Below, in pieces: positions 11,128-22,077 of a DNA stretch of 64,000 nucleotides. The DNA lies in NCBI GenBank assembly GCA_038380435.1, contig JAWZYU010000004.1:22790001-22854000 (forward strand), in the 5' to 3' direction. The notes below the pieces were generated by a model. It did not search any database, was not told the DNA's origin, and was given only the letters and a program-made list of their open reading frames with translations. Position numbers and translations under genes: made by a program. This DNA is from Ryuthela nishihirai (taxonomy: Eukaryota > Arthropoda > Arachnida > Araneae > Heptathelidae). How positions within the stretch are numbered: the stretch's first letter is position 1; each line of letters begins with the position of its first letter.

Positions 11128-11249
11128 CTCAGGCAGTTAGCTTTTGAAAGCGATGGGGTCAGAACAATTTTTCGATGAGATCCTGAACCAACTACATGTT
11201 GTACCATATCTTTCTTTTTCTGTGATAACTGGAAATCTTTGGAATTATC
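11128..11249 (-). CDS. CNOT10: CNOT10 exon (fifth visible)
   Basis: A 122-bp minus-strand exon lies between a TTTACTCATAG acceptor and a GTATGT donor. It starts in phase 0 and ends two bases into a Ser codon. It encodes about 40 residues: a Lys-rich lead (DNSKDFQLSQKKKDMV), then QHVVGSGSHRKIVLTPSLS. The V..IVG.G.HRKIVL motif matches the central linker of CNOT10. It is too short to be noticed as an open frame on its own, and was found from its splice sites and family similarity. The introns on both sides (16.5 kb and 7.6 kb) are full of repeats. Confidence 0.88.
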
Positions 11250-12081
11250 CTATGAGTAAAAAATTGTCAACAGTATTAATCATTACATAAGGTAAAAAAA
11301 GAGAGAATAAAAATGCATGGTTATAATAAAAACAAATTTGCCACTGGGGCAACTCAGGCCATGATTAGACATACTTCTGTATACAGGCAGATCCTCAAAG
11401 AGCCATGGGCTAAGGAGGTCCAATCAGCCTGGGCAAATTAGTTCTCCAAACATCTGTCCTAAGCTACAACTGATGCATGTGACCACTGCAGACCAATTTT
11501 AATAATGTCCCATATCATATTTCTGCCCACTGCAAACTAGGTCTCCTCCCCTTTCTGAGGCCTATAGGCACACTGTTCATAACCTTATTTGCTAATCTAT
11601 AGTTATGCATATGGGCAACGTGACAAAATCACACGGAGACTCTTTCTGCATAATATGCTGCTCTAAGCAGGTTGTCAATTCCTTTGCTTAACCTCATTCT
11701 TACTTACAAAGTTGAACCACCTAATGCCCAAGATACTGCATAAGCATCTAGAATTAAAGGCATCAAGTTACCTGTCATGTTTACAAAGGGTCCAAGTTTC
11801 CCTACCATAACTAACCCTAGAAAGAACCAAACTATTATACAGTCTAATTTTAGTCTAAGTGTATATGCCTATTACTCCACACTATCCATAGATTCTGCAA
11901 AGTCCCTACAGCAATCCTTATTTTTCTGTTTATCCCATGCTACATATCACATGTATCTGGTACCTAAAACCCAAGAATATTAAACTGAGACACTTGCTCA
12001 AGGGTGCAGCCATTCAAATTAACTGAACCACAACCTGCCTGATTAATTTTCATCACTTTAGTTTTCTCTCTGTTTGATGTC

Positions 12082-12447
12082 AAGGAAGCTATCACTCTTA
12101 GTTTAACATCAATATCACTTTTAGAGGAAAAATTGTCTTGAGCAAGGTGGGATAAAAATCCATGACCTCCTGATAACTTGTCAGGTGCTCTGACCACTGA
12201 GCTACCAGTACGATCAAGATCTCCTCTAACTGATGTTATGAACTTTCTTACCTATAATACACAATTTTCTGTGTCTTATGAAGGTATTGTCCTAACTGCT
12301 CACAATCAACTTCAAGATGCAGATAACAAGTATATCACAAAAATGGCAATTATGTTACAAGTATATCACAAAAATGGCAATTATGTTACAAGTATACATT
12401 TGAATAAATTGAAGGAATTTTTCGATGCTTTTGTTGAAACCAACTGT
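12082..12447 (-). mobile_element. SINE-C inserted in the LINE, rearranged
   Basis: The LINE breaks after CTCTCTGTTT (12080) and resumes at about 12446 with GTTTATCCCCAAACC. The insert holds, on the minus strand, GGTAGCTCAGTGGTCAGAGC (A-box-like) and the CTCAAGACAATTTTTCCTCT body as at 1095. The tail ATTCCTTCAATTT sits in inverted position near 12405-12440, suggesting a 5' inversion during integration. Confidence 0.65.
12326..12397 (+). repeat. 31-bp tandem duplication
   Basis: Two perfect copies of a 31-bp unit (starting ACAAGTATATCACAAAAATG), with the start of a third. They lie inside the SINE-C insertion, and their identity suggests a recent slippage or duplication event. Confidence 0.85.
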
Positions 12448-13030
12448 TTATCCCCAAACCTACTCTACAACCAGTCTCTTCAATGCTGTAATGAAAGAGC
12501 TATCTCATAACTTGTCTGGTTTGCCATACATCTCATGATCAACCACAATTTATGACAATCAATGAAATTGAAAGCCTTTTTGAAATCTATGAAGCTACTA
12601 ACCACAGGTTGCTAAAACTTTAAACGTTATTCAACAATCTGCCTAAATGAAAATATTTGATCTGTATATTCCCTACCACTTCGAAATTCACAATGTCCAT
12701 CAACCAAAGTCTTATTTCTGTTAAGCACAATCATGCAAAGAACTTTAGATGGAAGAGAAAGTAGACTGAATGCACTATAATTATCACAAGAACTGTAATC
12801 ACCTTTTTTGGAAATAGAGATAATAATAGCTCTAGCAAAATCCCAGTCTAAACATTTCAGTAGTAATTTCATCTACCCTTGAGAATTTATGCACTTTAAG
12901 TTTCAAAATAGCCAAAATAACTTCAAATTGTGATATAAGGCCAACATTAAAGCCAATAATGCATCTATCATCATTAAAAACAATAGTGGTAGAACTAACC
13001 ACACTGTTTAGAACATCACTGAAATGCTCA

Positions 13031-13820
13031 CATAACGCTAAAAGATTAATAACTTTTTAAGTTTTGGACCTTTCATCTGATCCAATATTTATTAAAACTC
13101 CGGATAGCTCAGGCGCCAGGCAATAATAACTTACCAATTAAAGTCGAAATTAGGGTTCTAATATTATACCAGCAGGTGTTACTTAGTGAGTAAGAATTAA
13201 AAAAAAAGATTGTCAAGTTAAAATATTAAATACAATCAAATATTATCAACTAACATTGCTCAAGAGAAAAATTAGCAAAGATTCAAAAGTTTCTATAACA
13301 AACAAAATTTATTTCCAAAAATTCAACTCGCCAACATCAAATGAAAATGTCGACTACATCTCATCACTATCTCACTACGCTAACTCCAACTAACTTCTAC
13401 TCACTACTAACAACTCTGGTCTCTACTCTCCATTCTACTAACAATTTCTCTCTCCTAACTTCTTACTCTCTACACTCGTGGTACTTCTTATTACTTCTAT
13501 GTAACTAAATTCTAACTCTGTGACCACGTCACTGCTCTATCGGCGTTGTACAAAAGCCATCACGCGTCATGTTGCACGCCGGGAAAGACATTTACATAAA
13601 CTGATGAGTGCGCAAGCTATGACGTAAGAGAGGGTGTGTCTTTGAACACGCATGCTTTAGCAGTTAACAGTCAAAAGGTCGGAGTTGCCCATGCGCAACT
13701 CCTGCAGCTCGGAAGGAGGTCGGAACAATCCACTAAAAAGGAAATAAAAATCCCCAAACTGATAAATATAATGTAAACTAAGCAAAACTGGTTAAGGTAA
13801 AGAATGGGTGGACCGTCACA
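13031..13820 (-). mobile_element. Solo Ty3/gypsy-type LTR in the LINE
   Basis: A 790-bp LTR in reverse orientation, starting (minus strand) TGTGACGGTCCACCC and ending AGCGTTATG, flanked on both sides by CTCA, a 4-bp target duplication. LINE sequence is continuous across it. It matches the LTR at 38966-39713 along its length, including the GCGCATGCGC-type palindrome, a GGAAATAAA polyadenylation signal and the GGCGCC near the 3' end. No internal retroelement sequence lies beside it. Confidence 0.85.
13681..13702. promoter_or_regulatory. NRF1-like palindrome in LTR
   Basis: A near-perfect 22-bp palindrome with the core GCCCATGCGC. The equivalent site in the LTR at 39088 has the exact core GCGCATGCGC, and the LTR at 47207 has GCACATGCGC. 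The core is the consensus of the NRF1/Erect-wing transcription factor. Its conservation in three diverged LTRs, within AT-rich sequence, suggests a promoter element of the retrotransposon. Confidence 0.55.
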
Positions 13821-13912
13821 CTCAGTCCATCTAGCCATGACTGACTCCTTATCTTCAATAGCCTTACCATCTGTTTTCCTCAATCCCTATGTATCCATTT
13901 CCTTCCACACAA

Positions 13913-14306
13913 GGGGGGGCGGGGGGGGCTCAGTCGGTAGCGTGCCAGGCTCATAATCTGTAGTTCCCAGGTTTGAGTCCCAGCTGGGTCAGCGTTGAGA
14001 TTTATCTCCGCAAAATTCCCCGCCTTGCCCACGGTCAGTAGGGGACACCGATGGGCTTGGAAAGGCTGCCATCCGTCGGATGGGACGTTAAGCAGTGGCC
14101 CCGTGTGTGGGAGAGCCATACCCTGTGCACGTTAAAGAACACGCTGGATGGCCTTGACGGGAGGCTACCATCTGTCTCCCAACAGCTGTTCCAGTGGGTC
14201 CCTTCCCCCAACCTTCTCTGAGCCTTCGGGGTCCATGTGACCTGGCCATTTAGCCCATGGTGTGCAAAAAAGTGCCGCTCAGAGGTAAATCAACCCAACC
14301 CTTCCA
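13913..14306 (+). mobile_element. SINE-A in the LINE, with target duplication
   Basis: A nearly complete SINE-A: G-rich start, tRNA-like head with CTCAGTCGGTAGCGTGCCAG (A box) and GGTTTGAGTCCC (B box), body with GTGCACGTTAAAGAACACGC, and 3' end AGTGCCGCTCAGAGGTAAA. It is flanked by CCTTCCACACAA on both sides, a 12-bp target duplication that shows insertion into the LINE. Confidence 0.92.
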
Positions 14307-14461
14307 CACAAAATATTAACTATGTAGTACAACTCCCTGTTATTGTGCTTTTTAGCTGATTCTTCTGCTTTGCCAGCCAAGCCCAAGATTATTATCAGCT
14401 GTTAGTTGGTCTTTTACATGTTTATTAAGCTTTTCATAATGCTTTCTGTTAGGGCTACTAG

Positions 14462-15178
14462 GTTTACAACATCATAAGCAGTGAAAATAGCAGATATAGT
14501 ATAATTTCCAACTTTAGAGATTGACCAAGAATTGCATTTGAAACAACAATTGTCAATGTGTAGTCTGCCTTCAGAAACAACAGCAGTAACAGCAGTACAT
14601 AAACTAAAATAAATATCTACAATAGTGTATGGACTGGTATACGAAGTAATCATAATATCAAACCACTCCAAAAACAAGAGACAAGTTCAATACCGGTACA
14701 GGAGATAAGTGATATCCATAGCCAAGAAATGCATCTTCTGAGCCACCTGTCACCATTGCAAAGAATGGTAATATCAATCAAACTATTTTTGACTTTGGTA
14801 CTTTTTGTGTATATAAAAGGTACTTTAAGTTTAGAATATTGTAAGCTAAGAAATACTATATATATTGCACTGTGGGAATAGAAAGAATATAGCAATAAAT
14901 GGAATTTTAGGCCTTATTCAGGTTTAACCTTAGATTGTAAATACAGCTAAAATCATAAAAATTAAATGTGCCTAATATTGCTGTGGTTGAACATTTTTTA
15001 AAGTCCTGGTTCTCTGGAGTAACTTTTGTGAGCAACTGGCTTTGGAACATGATGGTGCATCCATTGTGCATATCTATATGTGTGAAAATTAATATATATT
15101 TAAGAAAACTGAATATATTTAAATGTAATATTTGAAAAACTAAATAGCGATATAATTAAAAATAACTAACATTTCTTC
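14462..15178. other. Intron sequence, no feature recognised
   Basis: AT-rich intron between the LINE and the inverted Penelope-like structure. I see no gene, terminal repeat or splice pair. Confidence 0.55.
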
Positions 15179-15267
15179 AAATTCTCTGTTGTTGACCAAT
15201 AAAATTTTTGAGTTTATCCTTTGAACTATTTGCATGTTAAAAGTTTTTAAGTGAACACTCAGAAGTT

Positions 15268-15605
15268 AATTAATGAAATGACTTCGTTAATGAAATAACT
15301 CATCAGAGTTAACTCGACAGATATTCAGATCAATCAGCAGACACTTTTACGTCGATTTTAGTTTTTGAGGAAAAATTGTCTTGAGCCGGGTGGGATACGA
15401 ACCCACGACCTCCTGATAACATGTCAGGTGCTCTGGACCACTCAGTGGTCCAGAGCACCTGTGGTCCACTCAGTGGTCAGGTGCTCTGGACCACTCAGTG
15501 GTCCAGAGCCCCTGACATGTTATCAGGAGGTCGTGGGTTCGTATCCCACCTGGCTCAAGACAATTTTTCCTCAAAAACTAAAATCGACGTAAAAGTGTCT
15601 GCTGA
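15268..15605. mobile_element. SINE-C-derived palindromic insertion
   Basis: The insert lies between two copies of TGAACACTCAGAAGTT (near 15252 and 15606), which look like a 16-bp target duplication. It consists mostly of a 278-bp palindrome made of two SINE-C tRNA-like regions facing each other. Confidence 0.65.
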
Positions 15606-15608
15606 TTG
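15331..15608. repeat. 278-bp near-perfect palindrome with tRNA-like arms
   Basis: The left arm starts CAATCAGCAGACACTTTTAC and the right arm ends with its complement. Each arm carries the tRNA-like B-box region (GGGTTCGTATCCCACC or its complement) and the block GACCTCCTGATAACATGTCA. Near the centre a 34-bp palindrome (GGTGCTCTGGACCACT and its complement) occurs twice, at about 15427-15461 and 15480-15510. Mismatches are few, so the structure is young or maintained by conversion. Confidence 0.9.
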
Positions 15609-16287
15609 AACACTCAGAAGTTTTTTGTTGCAAGGATAATGCTCAGTCTTCAGTGAAATGACACTGTATGATGATATTAAGAATGTTGCACACTTCTTTC
15701 CACATGTCGTGAAGGGTGATTCCAGTGTTTTGGTTGCAGGTGTGAATCACCCTTCACAACATGTGAAAAAAAGCTCTTAACAGCCTTAACAACATTTATA
15801 ATGTCATTTCACTGAAGACAGGCACAGTCTTTGCTCCAAAAAGCTTCTGAGTTTTCTCCTAAAAACTTTTAATACGCAAATAGTTTGAAGGATAAACTTT
15901 AGAAGTTTATTGCTCATCAACAGAGAATTTTAAGTTATTTTAATTAATTTCTGAGCAAGAAGATCTTTTTAATTGTGTATTTAAAAATAACAAAATATTT
16001 AATAGTAGAAAAGTCTTAATTTTGAAAGTACTTTCCAATATCAGAAGACCTTGATTCCAGAGCAAAAACTTCATTTCTGGCAGATTTTTTAGATGATTAT
16101 GATTCCTAAGTTACATTTCCATAAATAACATTATACACAGTTGTATCAGAATAATATGACCACCTCAGAATCACAGTGTACCCACCCAGGCACGTCATAG
16201 AATGCACATGACAAGGTTGACCACACAGAGATATAAGCAGCCAGCAAGGACAGATGAGGTGTGTAATGTGAGCACAGTGGGCAGAGG

Positions 16288-17450
16288 TATTGATTTGATG
16301 GATGTTCCAAAAGGAATGATCATCGGCTACCATGCCAAGGGTGGAAGCATCTCGGAATCAGCAGACTTCGTGGGCTGTTCGTGAGGTGTTGTATTAAGGG
16401 TGTACCAAGAATGGACCACTGGCACACCGAGTACCTCCAGACATCATAACTGTGGAATCAAAGGCCATCAATCTAAGAGGAGAATGTTGCCTCCGTCGAC
16501 TGGTAAAGGGCAATAGACGCACAACAGTGCAGCAATTGACCACTCAAATGAATGCTGGGGCACCCAGGTACGTGTCCCCGATAACAGTAGAGCAAACCCT
16601 GTTACGCATGGGTCTCCAGAGTTGATGTTGTGTAAAGGTGCCCATGTTAGCCAAGGTCCATCGGCGACGACACTTGCAGTTCGCACGAAGCTACCGTAAT
16701 CGGACAGTAGAAAAAGGTTGCCTTCTCCAACGAATCGAGGTTTCTACTCCACAGAAGTGACGGGTAGTGGTGGATACAGCATCAGACAAATGAGAACCAA
16801 CACCTGGACAGCTTTTGGTCAAGTACAGGCCGGCAGTGGCAATGTGTATATCTGGGTGATGTTTTCCTGGTATGCCCTGGGACTGCTGGTACCACTGGAT
16901 GGGTCCTTGGACATCAATGGCTACCTGTCCATCCTTGCTGACCACATGCATCTCTTCATGTTGGACATTTACCCTAGTGATGATGATGTCTACCAACAGG
17001 ACAATGCGCCCTGCCATGTCACTAAGGTGGTGCGTGGCTGGTTCCAGGAACAAAACAACGATGTCTCCATTTTCCCTTGGCTGGTGAAATTGCCCGACCT
17101 CAATCCCATAGAGCACTTGTGGAAGCATCTCGGAAAGGTGAAGGAAAAGGTGGTTTTAATATGCAAAGGTGAAGGAAAGGTGAAGAAAGGTGAAGGAAAG
17201 GGTGGTTTTAATAATGGCATGGTAGCAGATGATCATTCCTTTCGGAACATCCGTCAAATCAATATCATTTGGATCAACACGTTTGGCATGCGGACCCACA
17301 ACCATGTAATCTCCGGAATCTCCATGCTCTGCTGGAGTCCGAATGGGTACGTGTGCCTCTGGCAACCTTCCAGGGCCTCATTGCACCCATGTCATGCTGT
17401 TTCGCTGCTGTTATCCGGGCCAAGAGTAGTTATTCCCATTATCGGGTAGG
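16288..17450 (+). pseudogene. Tc1-like transposase, broken
   Basis: This cut-and-paste transposase of the Tc1 group is out of frame in several places. The longest readable part (16718-17135) runs from PSPTNRGFYSTEVTGS through the QQDNAPCH catalytic Asp motif to DLNPIEHLWKHLG, where the third catalytic acid sits. The C-terminus (LLESEWVRVPLATFQGLI, about 17330-17385) resumes in another frame after the internal inverted insertion. The 243-residue open frame at 16718-17449 reads through the insertion and is not a real protein. Confidence 0.85.
17135..17268. repeat. Internal inverted self-copy plus GAAGGAAAGG repeat
   Basis: Within the transposase 3' part lie a short minisatellite of GGTGAAGGAAAGG-type units (17139-17205) and then about 55 bp (17213-17268) that is the reverse complement of the element's own 16288-16337 (GGAATGATCATC...GCTACCATGCCA). 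The remaining transposase resumes directly afterwards. Confidence 0.85.
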
Positions 17451-17477
17451 TGGGAATATTATTCTGATACAACTGTG

Positions 17478-18035
17478 TATATCTAATGAACCACTAATAA
17501 AGAAACCAATAAATAATAAGTTAATTCTAAATGCAGAAGACTATAATTTAAAGCAAGTAAGCAGATACATGATTTCACAGTGACTTTGAATTCAAATTTT
17601 AATGAGTGTTAATTTTCTATTAAAATGAGAAAAGATTGATAAAATAAAAGAAGAGAATGGCAACAGTTCTGATGACAACTCGTATGTAAAATCTATTTTT
17701 AGAATTGCTGAATAAGGAAAACATCTGGGACGCTCAATATATTAAACAAGTAACTACAATGGTGCCTGATTCAATGATCATAATGAGATATGGATATTTA
17801 TCATCAATTTTTTCAAGTAGAATCAAGAAGTTAAAAAATTATATTAAAGTTTTGAATGTATATTTTAAATTTCTATCAAAATATTTAGAAAAAAAATGCT
17901 GCTTTCTGTTAAAAAAAAAAACAAATAAAATAAATAAAATTTATGATCTTGCACCAAAAAATGGTAGACCAACTCTGGGCCATAACAATCAGAAGAGTGA
18001 AAATGGTATATCCAACTAGGACATGCAATGGGTTA
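17478..18035. other. Intron sequence, no feature recognised
   Basis: AT-rich intron with an (A)n/AAATAAAT tract near 17910-17940. No repeat family is recognised. Confidence 0.5.
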
Positions 18036-18039
18036 AAAA

Positions 18040-18335
18040 AATTTATTGAGAGAGGAAGTGCCAACAATATCAAACAGCCCCCTAATTGCAGGCATGGGAC
18101 AAAGACATGTTCTCCCCACTACTAAAGGCTGAAGCCATCTACACTGGTAGAACTTTCTCCATATAGGTTTGGCAATGCCCATAAAAGCAAGGGTTCAGGT
18201 ACCTGCAATGGCCTCTGATCAAGATTATCCACCAGCTAATAAAATGTATCCTGTACATCTATTCACTCATCGATGTCAAGCCACAAAGAGAAAACACAGC
18301 AGAAGATTTTCCTTCAATAGAAGTCCACCAAGCCG
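18040..18335 (-). mobile_element. LINE 5' UTR fragment
   Basis: About 295 bp matching the 5' region of the main LINE in reverse (TATTGAGAGAGG, AATATCAAACAGCCCCCTAA, GGTTGACAGC counterpart). It is the same segment as at 51420-51700, 8410-8660 and 62750-63060. No coding part is attached. Confidence 0.8.
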
Positions 18336-18639
18336 ATGTGCATAGTTCTTGGATGATTCAATTTCCAGTAGTAATAAAATCAATATTTTTAACTTAAAAG
18401 TTTAAAAAGCATTACAACTCTAGTAGAGCTATAAATAGTTCAAAGTATGTGGAATCACAACTGATCAATAATCTAAGTATGGTATGGCAGAATAAAGACA
18501 AACTAAATTGCCGCTACTTAATGCTATTTCCGGTGGAAGAACATGTGCATACATTCACTGCACACTCAAATAGATTTTTAAATTGGTAAAAATCAACAGG
18601 TAAAATATATATCATAGATTAAAATGCTATTTTCGATAT

Positions 18640-18942
18640 TTGATTAGAAACAGTTGAAAAAAAAATCAGATATCTATTCAGAATTTTTTTTTTACAACCT
18701 TGCACTATGGAAATGAAACTTGCATCCTGATCACTAGAATTCGAAAGATGAAAATGATTATTTGGACTCCGACACGGAAACGGTTAACTGCTGATTAATT
18801 TGGCATATAATATGCCATATTTATTTCATCAGTTATTTGTCAAAAAACAGTTCAAAAGTGAAAATTTTTTTGACTGAGCATAGGGAGAAAACAGCTTGGC
18901 CTCCGGATGTAAACCAGTTTTTCACTTTGGACACTGGAAGGG
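18640..18942 (-). mobile_element. piggyBac-like terminus, fragment
   Basis: A reverse copy of the terminal region at 20259-20560. Its outer end GACACTGGAAGGG abuts TTAA at 18943-18946. The block ATCAGTTATTTGTCAAAAAA and the CTGATTAATTTGGCATATAA block are shared with 2888-3275 and 20259. Confidence 0.6.
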
Positions 18943-18946
18943 TTAA

Positions 18947-19716
18947 TAATATTCTCATTACCAATATGCCAGTTGAGTTAAAGCTTTAATGGGCAGAAAA
19001 AAATCCTAATGTACCAAACCATCTCATAAACATAAAATAGTAATATCAGATCTAAGTAAATGAGAGAAGAAGAGGTAGTAAAACAAATACAGATGGAAAT
19101 TAGCAGAATTTCTTTTTATATCAGAGATGAGCATATCACTGCTGAATGTAGTAGTTTAGTCAGTTATGATTTATTAATATGTTACACATTAATAACATGT
19201 TTAATACATTATTTCGTTTTAAATATGAGCATAATCCAAAATTATCTGCAGATAAACAATTTGATTGGACACAGTGCTGTTTTTCTAAAAATTAGGTTCT
19301 AGAGTGCACAGAATGGCCCAAAATGAAGATGGGGAGAAGAGTAGTGTTAATGTTTTGCTTTTGTTTTTCAAAAACTGAACAAATTCTGCTTTAAGCTCAG
19401 AGAATAGTAAAATCTTTTAAAATAGAAAGAAATACAATTCTTATAATAGATTTCAAACACAGAGCACATTTCCATCATTGTTGTGATTTCTATTTATACT
19501 TTTATTTGCCAGTGCTGAATGTTTACTTTGAACTAGCCATGAGTTGATAAACTTTGTTGGACTGAGAAGTGTGAGTGGAAATATATCCATTCTAATAAAC
19601 AGTAGAGCACAGGTAGTAGAATCAAACAGCAAAGAGCTAGTTAATATGATAATCATATGCATTTGCAAGAATCCTCTTTCATGCTCAGTTATAGCAAAAG
19701 ACCACATGAATCGAAT
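18947..19716. other. Intron sequence, no feature recognised
   Basis: AT-rich intron. Short open frames on both strands here overlap each other and show no family resemblance. Confidence 0.5.
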
Positions 19717-19963
19717 ACATTCTGAAGGGACAGATGTGTGGAAGTTACTATCTTTCCCTGCAGATATTCATGAAATCCACCGATTATATGTATTTCCCTC
19801 AACCCAGTAGTTTTCAAACATTTTGGGCCTGATGTCCACCACATTCTGAAGGGACAGATGTGTGGAAGTTACTATTTTTCCCTGCAGATATTCATGAAAT
19901 CCACAGATTATATGTATTTCCCTCAACCCAGTAGTTTTCAAACATTTTGGGCCTGATGTCCAC
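19717..19963 (+). repeat. 124-bp tandem duplication
   Basis: Two adjacent copies (19717-19840 and 19841-19963) starting ACATTCTGAAGGGACAGATG and ending GGGCCTGATGTCCAC, with only a few differences. It is a recent local duplication in the intron, with no coding sense. Confidence 0.9.
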
Positions 19964-20258
19964 TTTTACCGTGTACAGAGTGTCCAAGACAAAAATCTAC
20001 CAATAAAAATGTAACACAATTCACTGTTTAATGCAGTGATAAACATGCAGCTTGAGGCAAAAGGCAGAGAAACTCATCAAGTTTTAGTAAACTTTATAAA
20101 GTTCCACTCAAGCACCCTTAATAGCACAACAGATATCTAAATGGTATTCCCCTTGCCAGATATTTCAAGCATGCTAGAAGTGATTGCATAAGCAGCACTA
20201 ATATTGTAATGCAAGTCTACCAAATCCATCACTGGAGTTTGGTGGACAATATCTTTAA

Positions 20259-21740
20259 CTCTTCCAATGTCCAGCCTTTAAAGCAGGTTTCCATCCAGAG
20301 GCCAAGTTATTTTCTCCTTATACTCAGCCGAAAAAAAAAGTAACTTTAGAACTTTTTTTGCCAAATAACTAATGAAAGGAATTATGGCATGCTATATGCC
20401 AAATTAATCAGCATTTAATTCTGGATTTCTTAAAGTAAAATTTTTTTTCATTTAATCAAAAAAGTGACAAGTTTTATTTTAATGGGACTTTTTTTAGAGT
20501 CATATAGTAAAAAATGTATCTGGCAACATAAATAAAAATTTATTATAAAAAAAAAACTAATAGACAGAAATGATTAAAATGCACACGAAGAAAGGATATT
20601 TCTGAATAATGAAAAAATTATTTTTTTGATTTCAAGTAAATATTTCTCTCGTTTCGTGATTTTTTTCTTGGTACCATACTTCGAAAAAATTCCAGGCTTT
20701 TAGCCACACATGTGCTGAGTTAGATAAACAAACAACTTTAGAATTAAAAAAAAATAATCACCGGAAATAAGTTGTGTTATACACCAAATTAAATAGAATT
20801 TAATTACATATTTTATGAAAATAAATAATATAAACAAATTTACAAGCATATTGATTTTAATAAGCCTTTTTCAATGTGATATGGTGAAAAAAAAGATCGT
20901 ACTATACAATTAAGGCTTCATTTTTGGAAAACCTGCTGAATAAAAATAGTTAAATTACATATTTAGCGAATTTTTTTTTTTAAATTTCCTCCTGAATAAT
21001 ACAATATTCAACCTGAAATATGATTTTTATTTCTTTTAATGATTTTTTTTTTCAGTATTATTTAAAATATTTTCAGTATTATTTTTTTCAGTATATTTTA
21101 AACACAGCTAGTATTATACAAAGTGACTTGGACTTCTCACATCCACGGGATTTTCTGAACTGGTTATGAAATGGGAAAAAAACTTTCTTGGCTGCCTTTT
21201 TGTATTCAACATTATGAATTTTTTTTTTTGTCTCTGGGTGTTGAATTTTTTCTAGGGTGGGGGGTTAAAAACCCTTCCTATTGCCTTCTAACATGAGGAC
21301 TGATTTCTATGCTAAGGAAGTCCACTTTGCTTCCATATCCAAGACCTCATTCATTTTCAGAAAAAGGTAAGAGTTCAAAGTTTTGGCAGAAGTGCAGTGT
21401 ACGGCCCTCAGCCGCCATCTTATGTTTGTTTCACCATGGTGTAAAAAATTTCGAATGGCAAAAGTAATCCATTCCGCATCTACCTTGATATGCATTTCAA
21501 TATATATAAAAGAAACATGTACTAGCATATCGAGGAGAGTAGAGAAATATATTCTCTCCTCGGCCACTGACACTTCACACAACCCGTGGACATCCATGCA
21601 ACATGAGTAGATCTTGACCTCCCACCCCTTAAAAAATATTATTTCTAACATTAAAATTGAGAAAAATCCTAATCTGAAATAATATTTCCATAACATTTTT
21701 TTTAAGATTTTGTCAGCCACAACCATCAACATTATAATAG
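20259..21740 (+). mobile_element. piggyBac-like element, best terminus copy
   Basis: Starts after TTAA (20255-20258) with CTCTTCCAATGTCCAGCC. The body shares ordered blocks with 8715-9640, 2888-3275 and 18640-18942. A 141-codon minus-strand frame at 21732-21307 has no recognised domain. The matching outer end may be ACACTGGAAGGG-TTAA at 25920, which would make one 5.7-kb element with nested insertions; the link is unproven. Confidence 0.5.
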
Positions 21741-22077
21741 AATAGTACTTAGGATTCGTTGTTGTTGTTGTTTTCAGTTGCTATTTTGAATTATTTCTAT
21801 GTTTCTACTAATTCTAAAAGTCTAACTGTTTTCCCAAAAATCAAATGGCATCTGCTGAAAAAAAGGAAATCATCAGTCTATTTTATATCCCCATGAATTA
21901 TCAAAATATTTAATCAGTAAACCCTGTTACTAATTACTCTGCCAAAAAAAGAAGTCTTTTTAAAATAGAAAATAAATTATGTAATAATCACAGAAAATTA
22001 GTGCTTATGAAAAAGCAAAAGATAGTCAAGTCTTTCTTGGGTACCTCTGGGTACCAAGTTTACTACTCTTGGGTTTA

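Larger units (their letters stand above)
11388..14461 (-). mobile_element. RTE/BovB-like LINE carrying three insertions
   Basis: A minus-strand LINE copy beginning at about 14461 inside the endonuclease/RT linker and ending at about 11388 near the 3' end, without a clear TGATGA tail. Fragments read ISKKGDYSSCDNYSAFSLLS (RT) and NREKTKVMKINQAGCGSVNL. It is interrupted by a SINE-C at 12082-12447, an LTR at 13031-13820 and a SINE-A at 13913-14306; LINE sequence resumes on each far side. It has many stops, so it is an old copy. Confidence 0.85.
15179..15985. mobile_element. Penelope-like 3' fragments, head-to-head inverted
   Basis: The right half (15740-15985, plus strand) matches the 3' part of the Penelope-like copies at 37395 and 49615: CCCTTCACAACATGTG, TCATTTCACTGAAGACAG, AAAAAGCTTCTGAGTTTTCT, then the tail to AATTGTGTATTTAAA. 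The left half (15179-15267 and 15606-15730) is the same sequence in reverse, so the element is a large inverted repeat centred near 15732. The left arm is split by a 338-bp insertion at 15268-15605. Confidence 0.7.
16136..17477 (+). mobile_element. Tc1-like DNA transposon, non-functional
   Basis: A 1342-bp element with 22-bp perfect inverted termini CACAGTTGTATCAGAATAAT.., flanked by TA on both sides. The plus strand carries a Tc1 transposase with stops and frameshifts: an N-terminal helix-turn-helix region near 16290-16390, the central DDE Asp in VYQQDNAPCH (about 16990) and the last part LPDLNPIEHLWKHLG (about 17095). It is broken further by a 134-bp internal insertion at 17135-17268. Confidence 0.9.

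Noticed and set aside
16718..17449. 243-residue open frame, the second longest open frame here
   Set aside because: It is a Tc1 transposase fragment that reads through a 134-bp internal inverted insertion; not a host protein.
21307..21732. 141-residue minus-strand frame
   Set aside because: No domain or motif recognised, lies in piggyBac-like repeat sequence with T-rich composition; left as part of that element.
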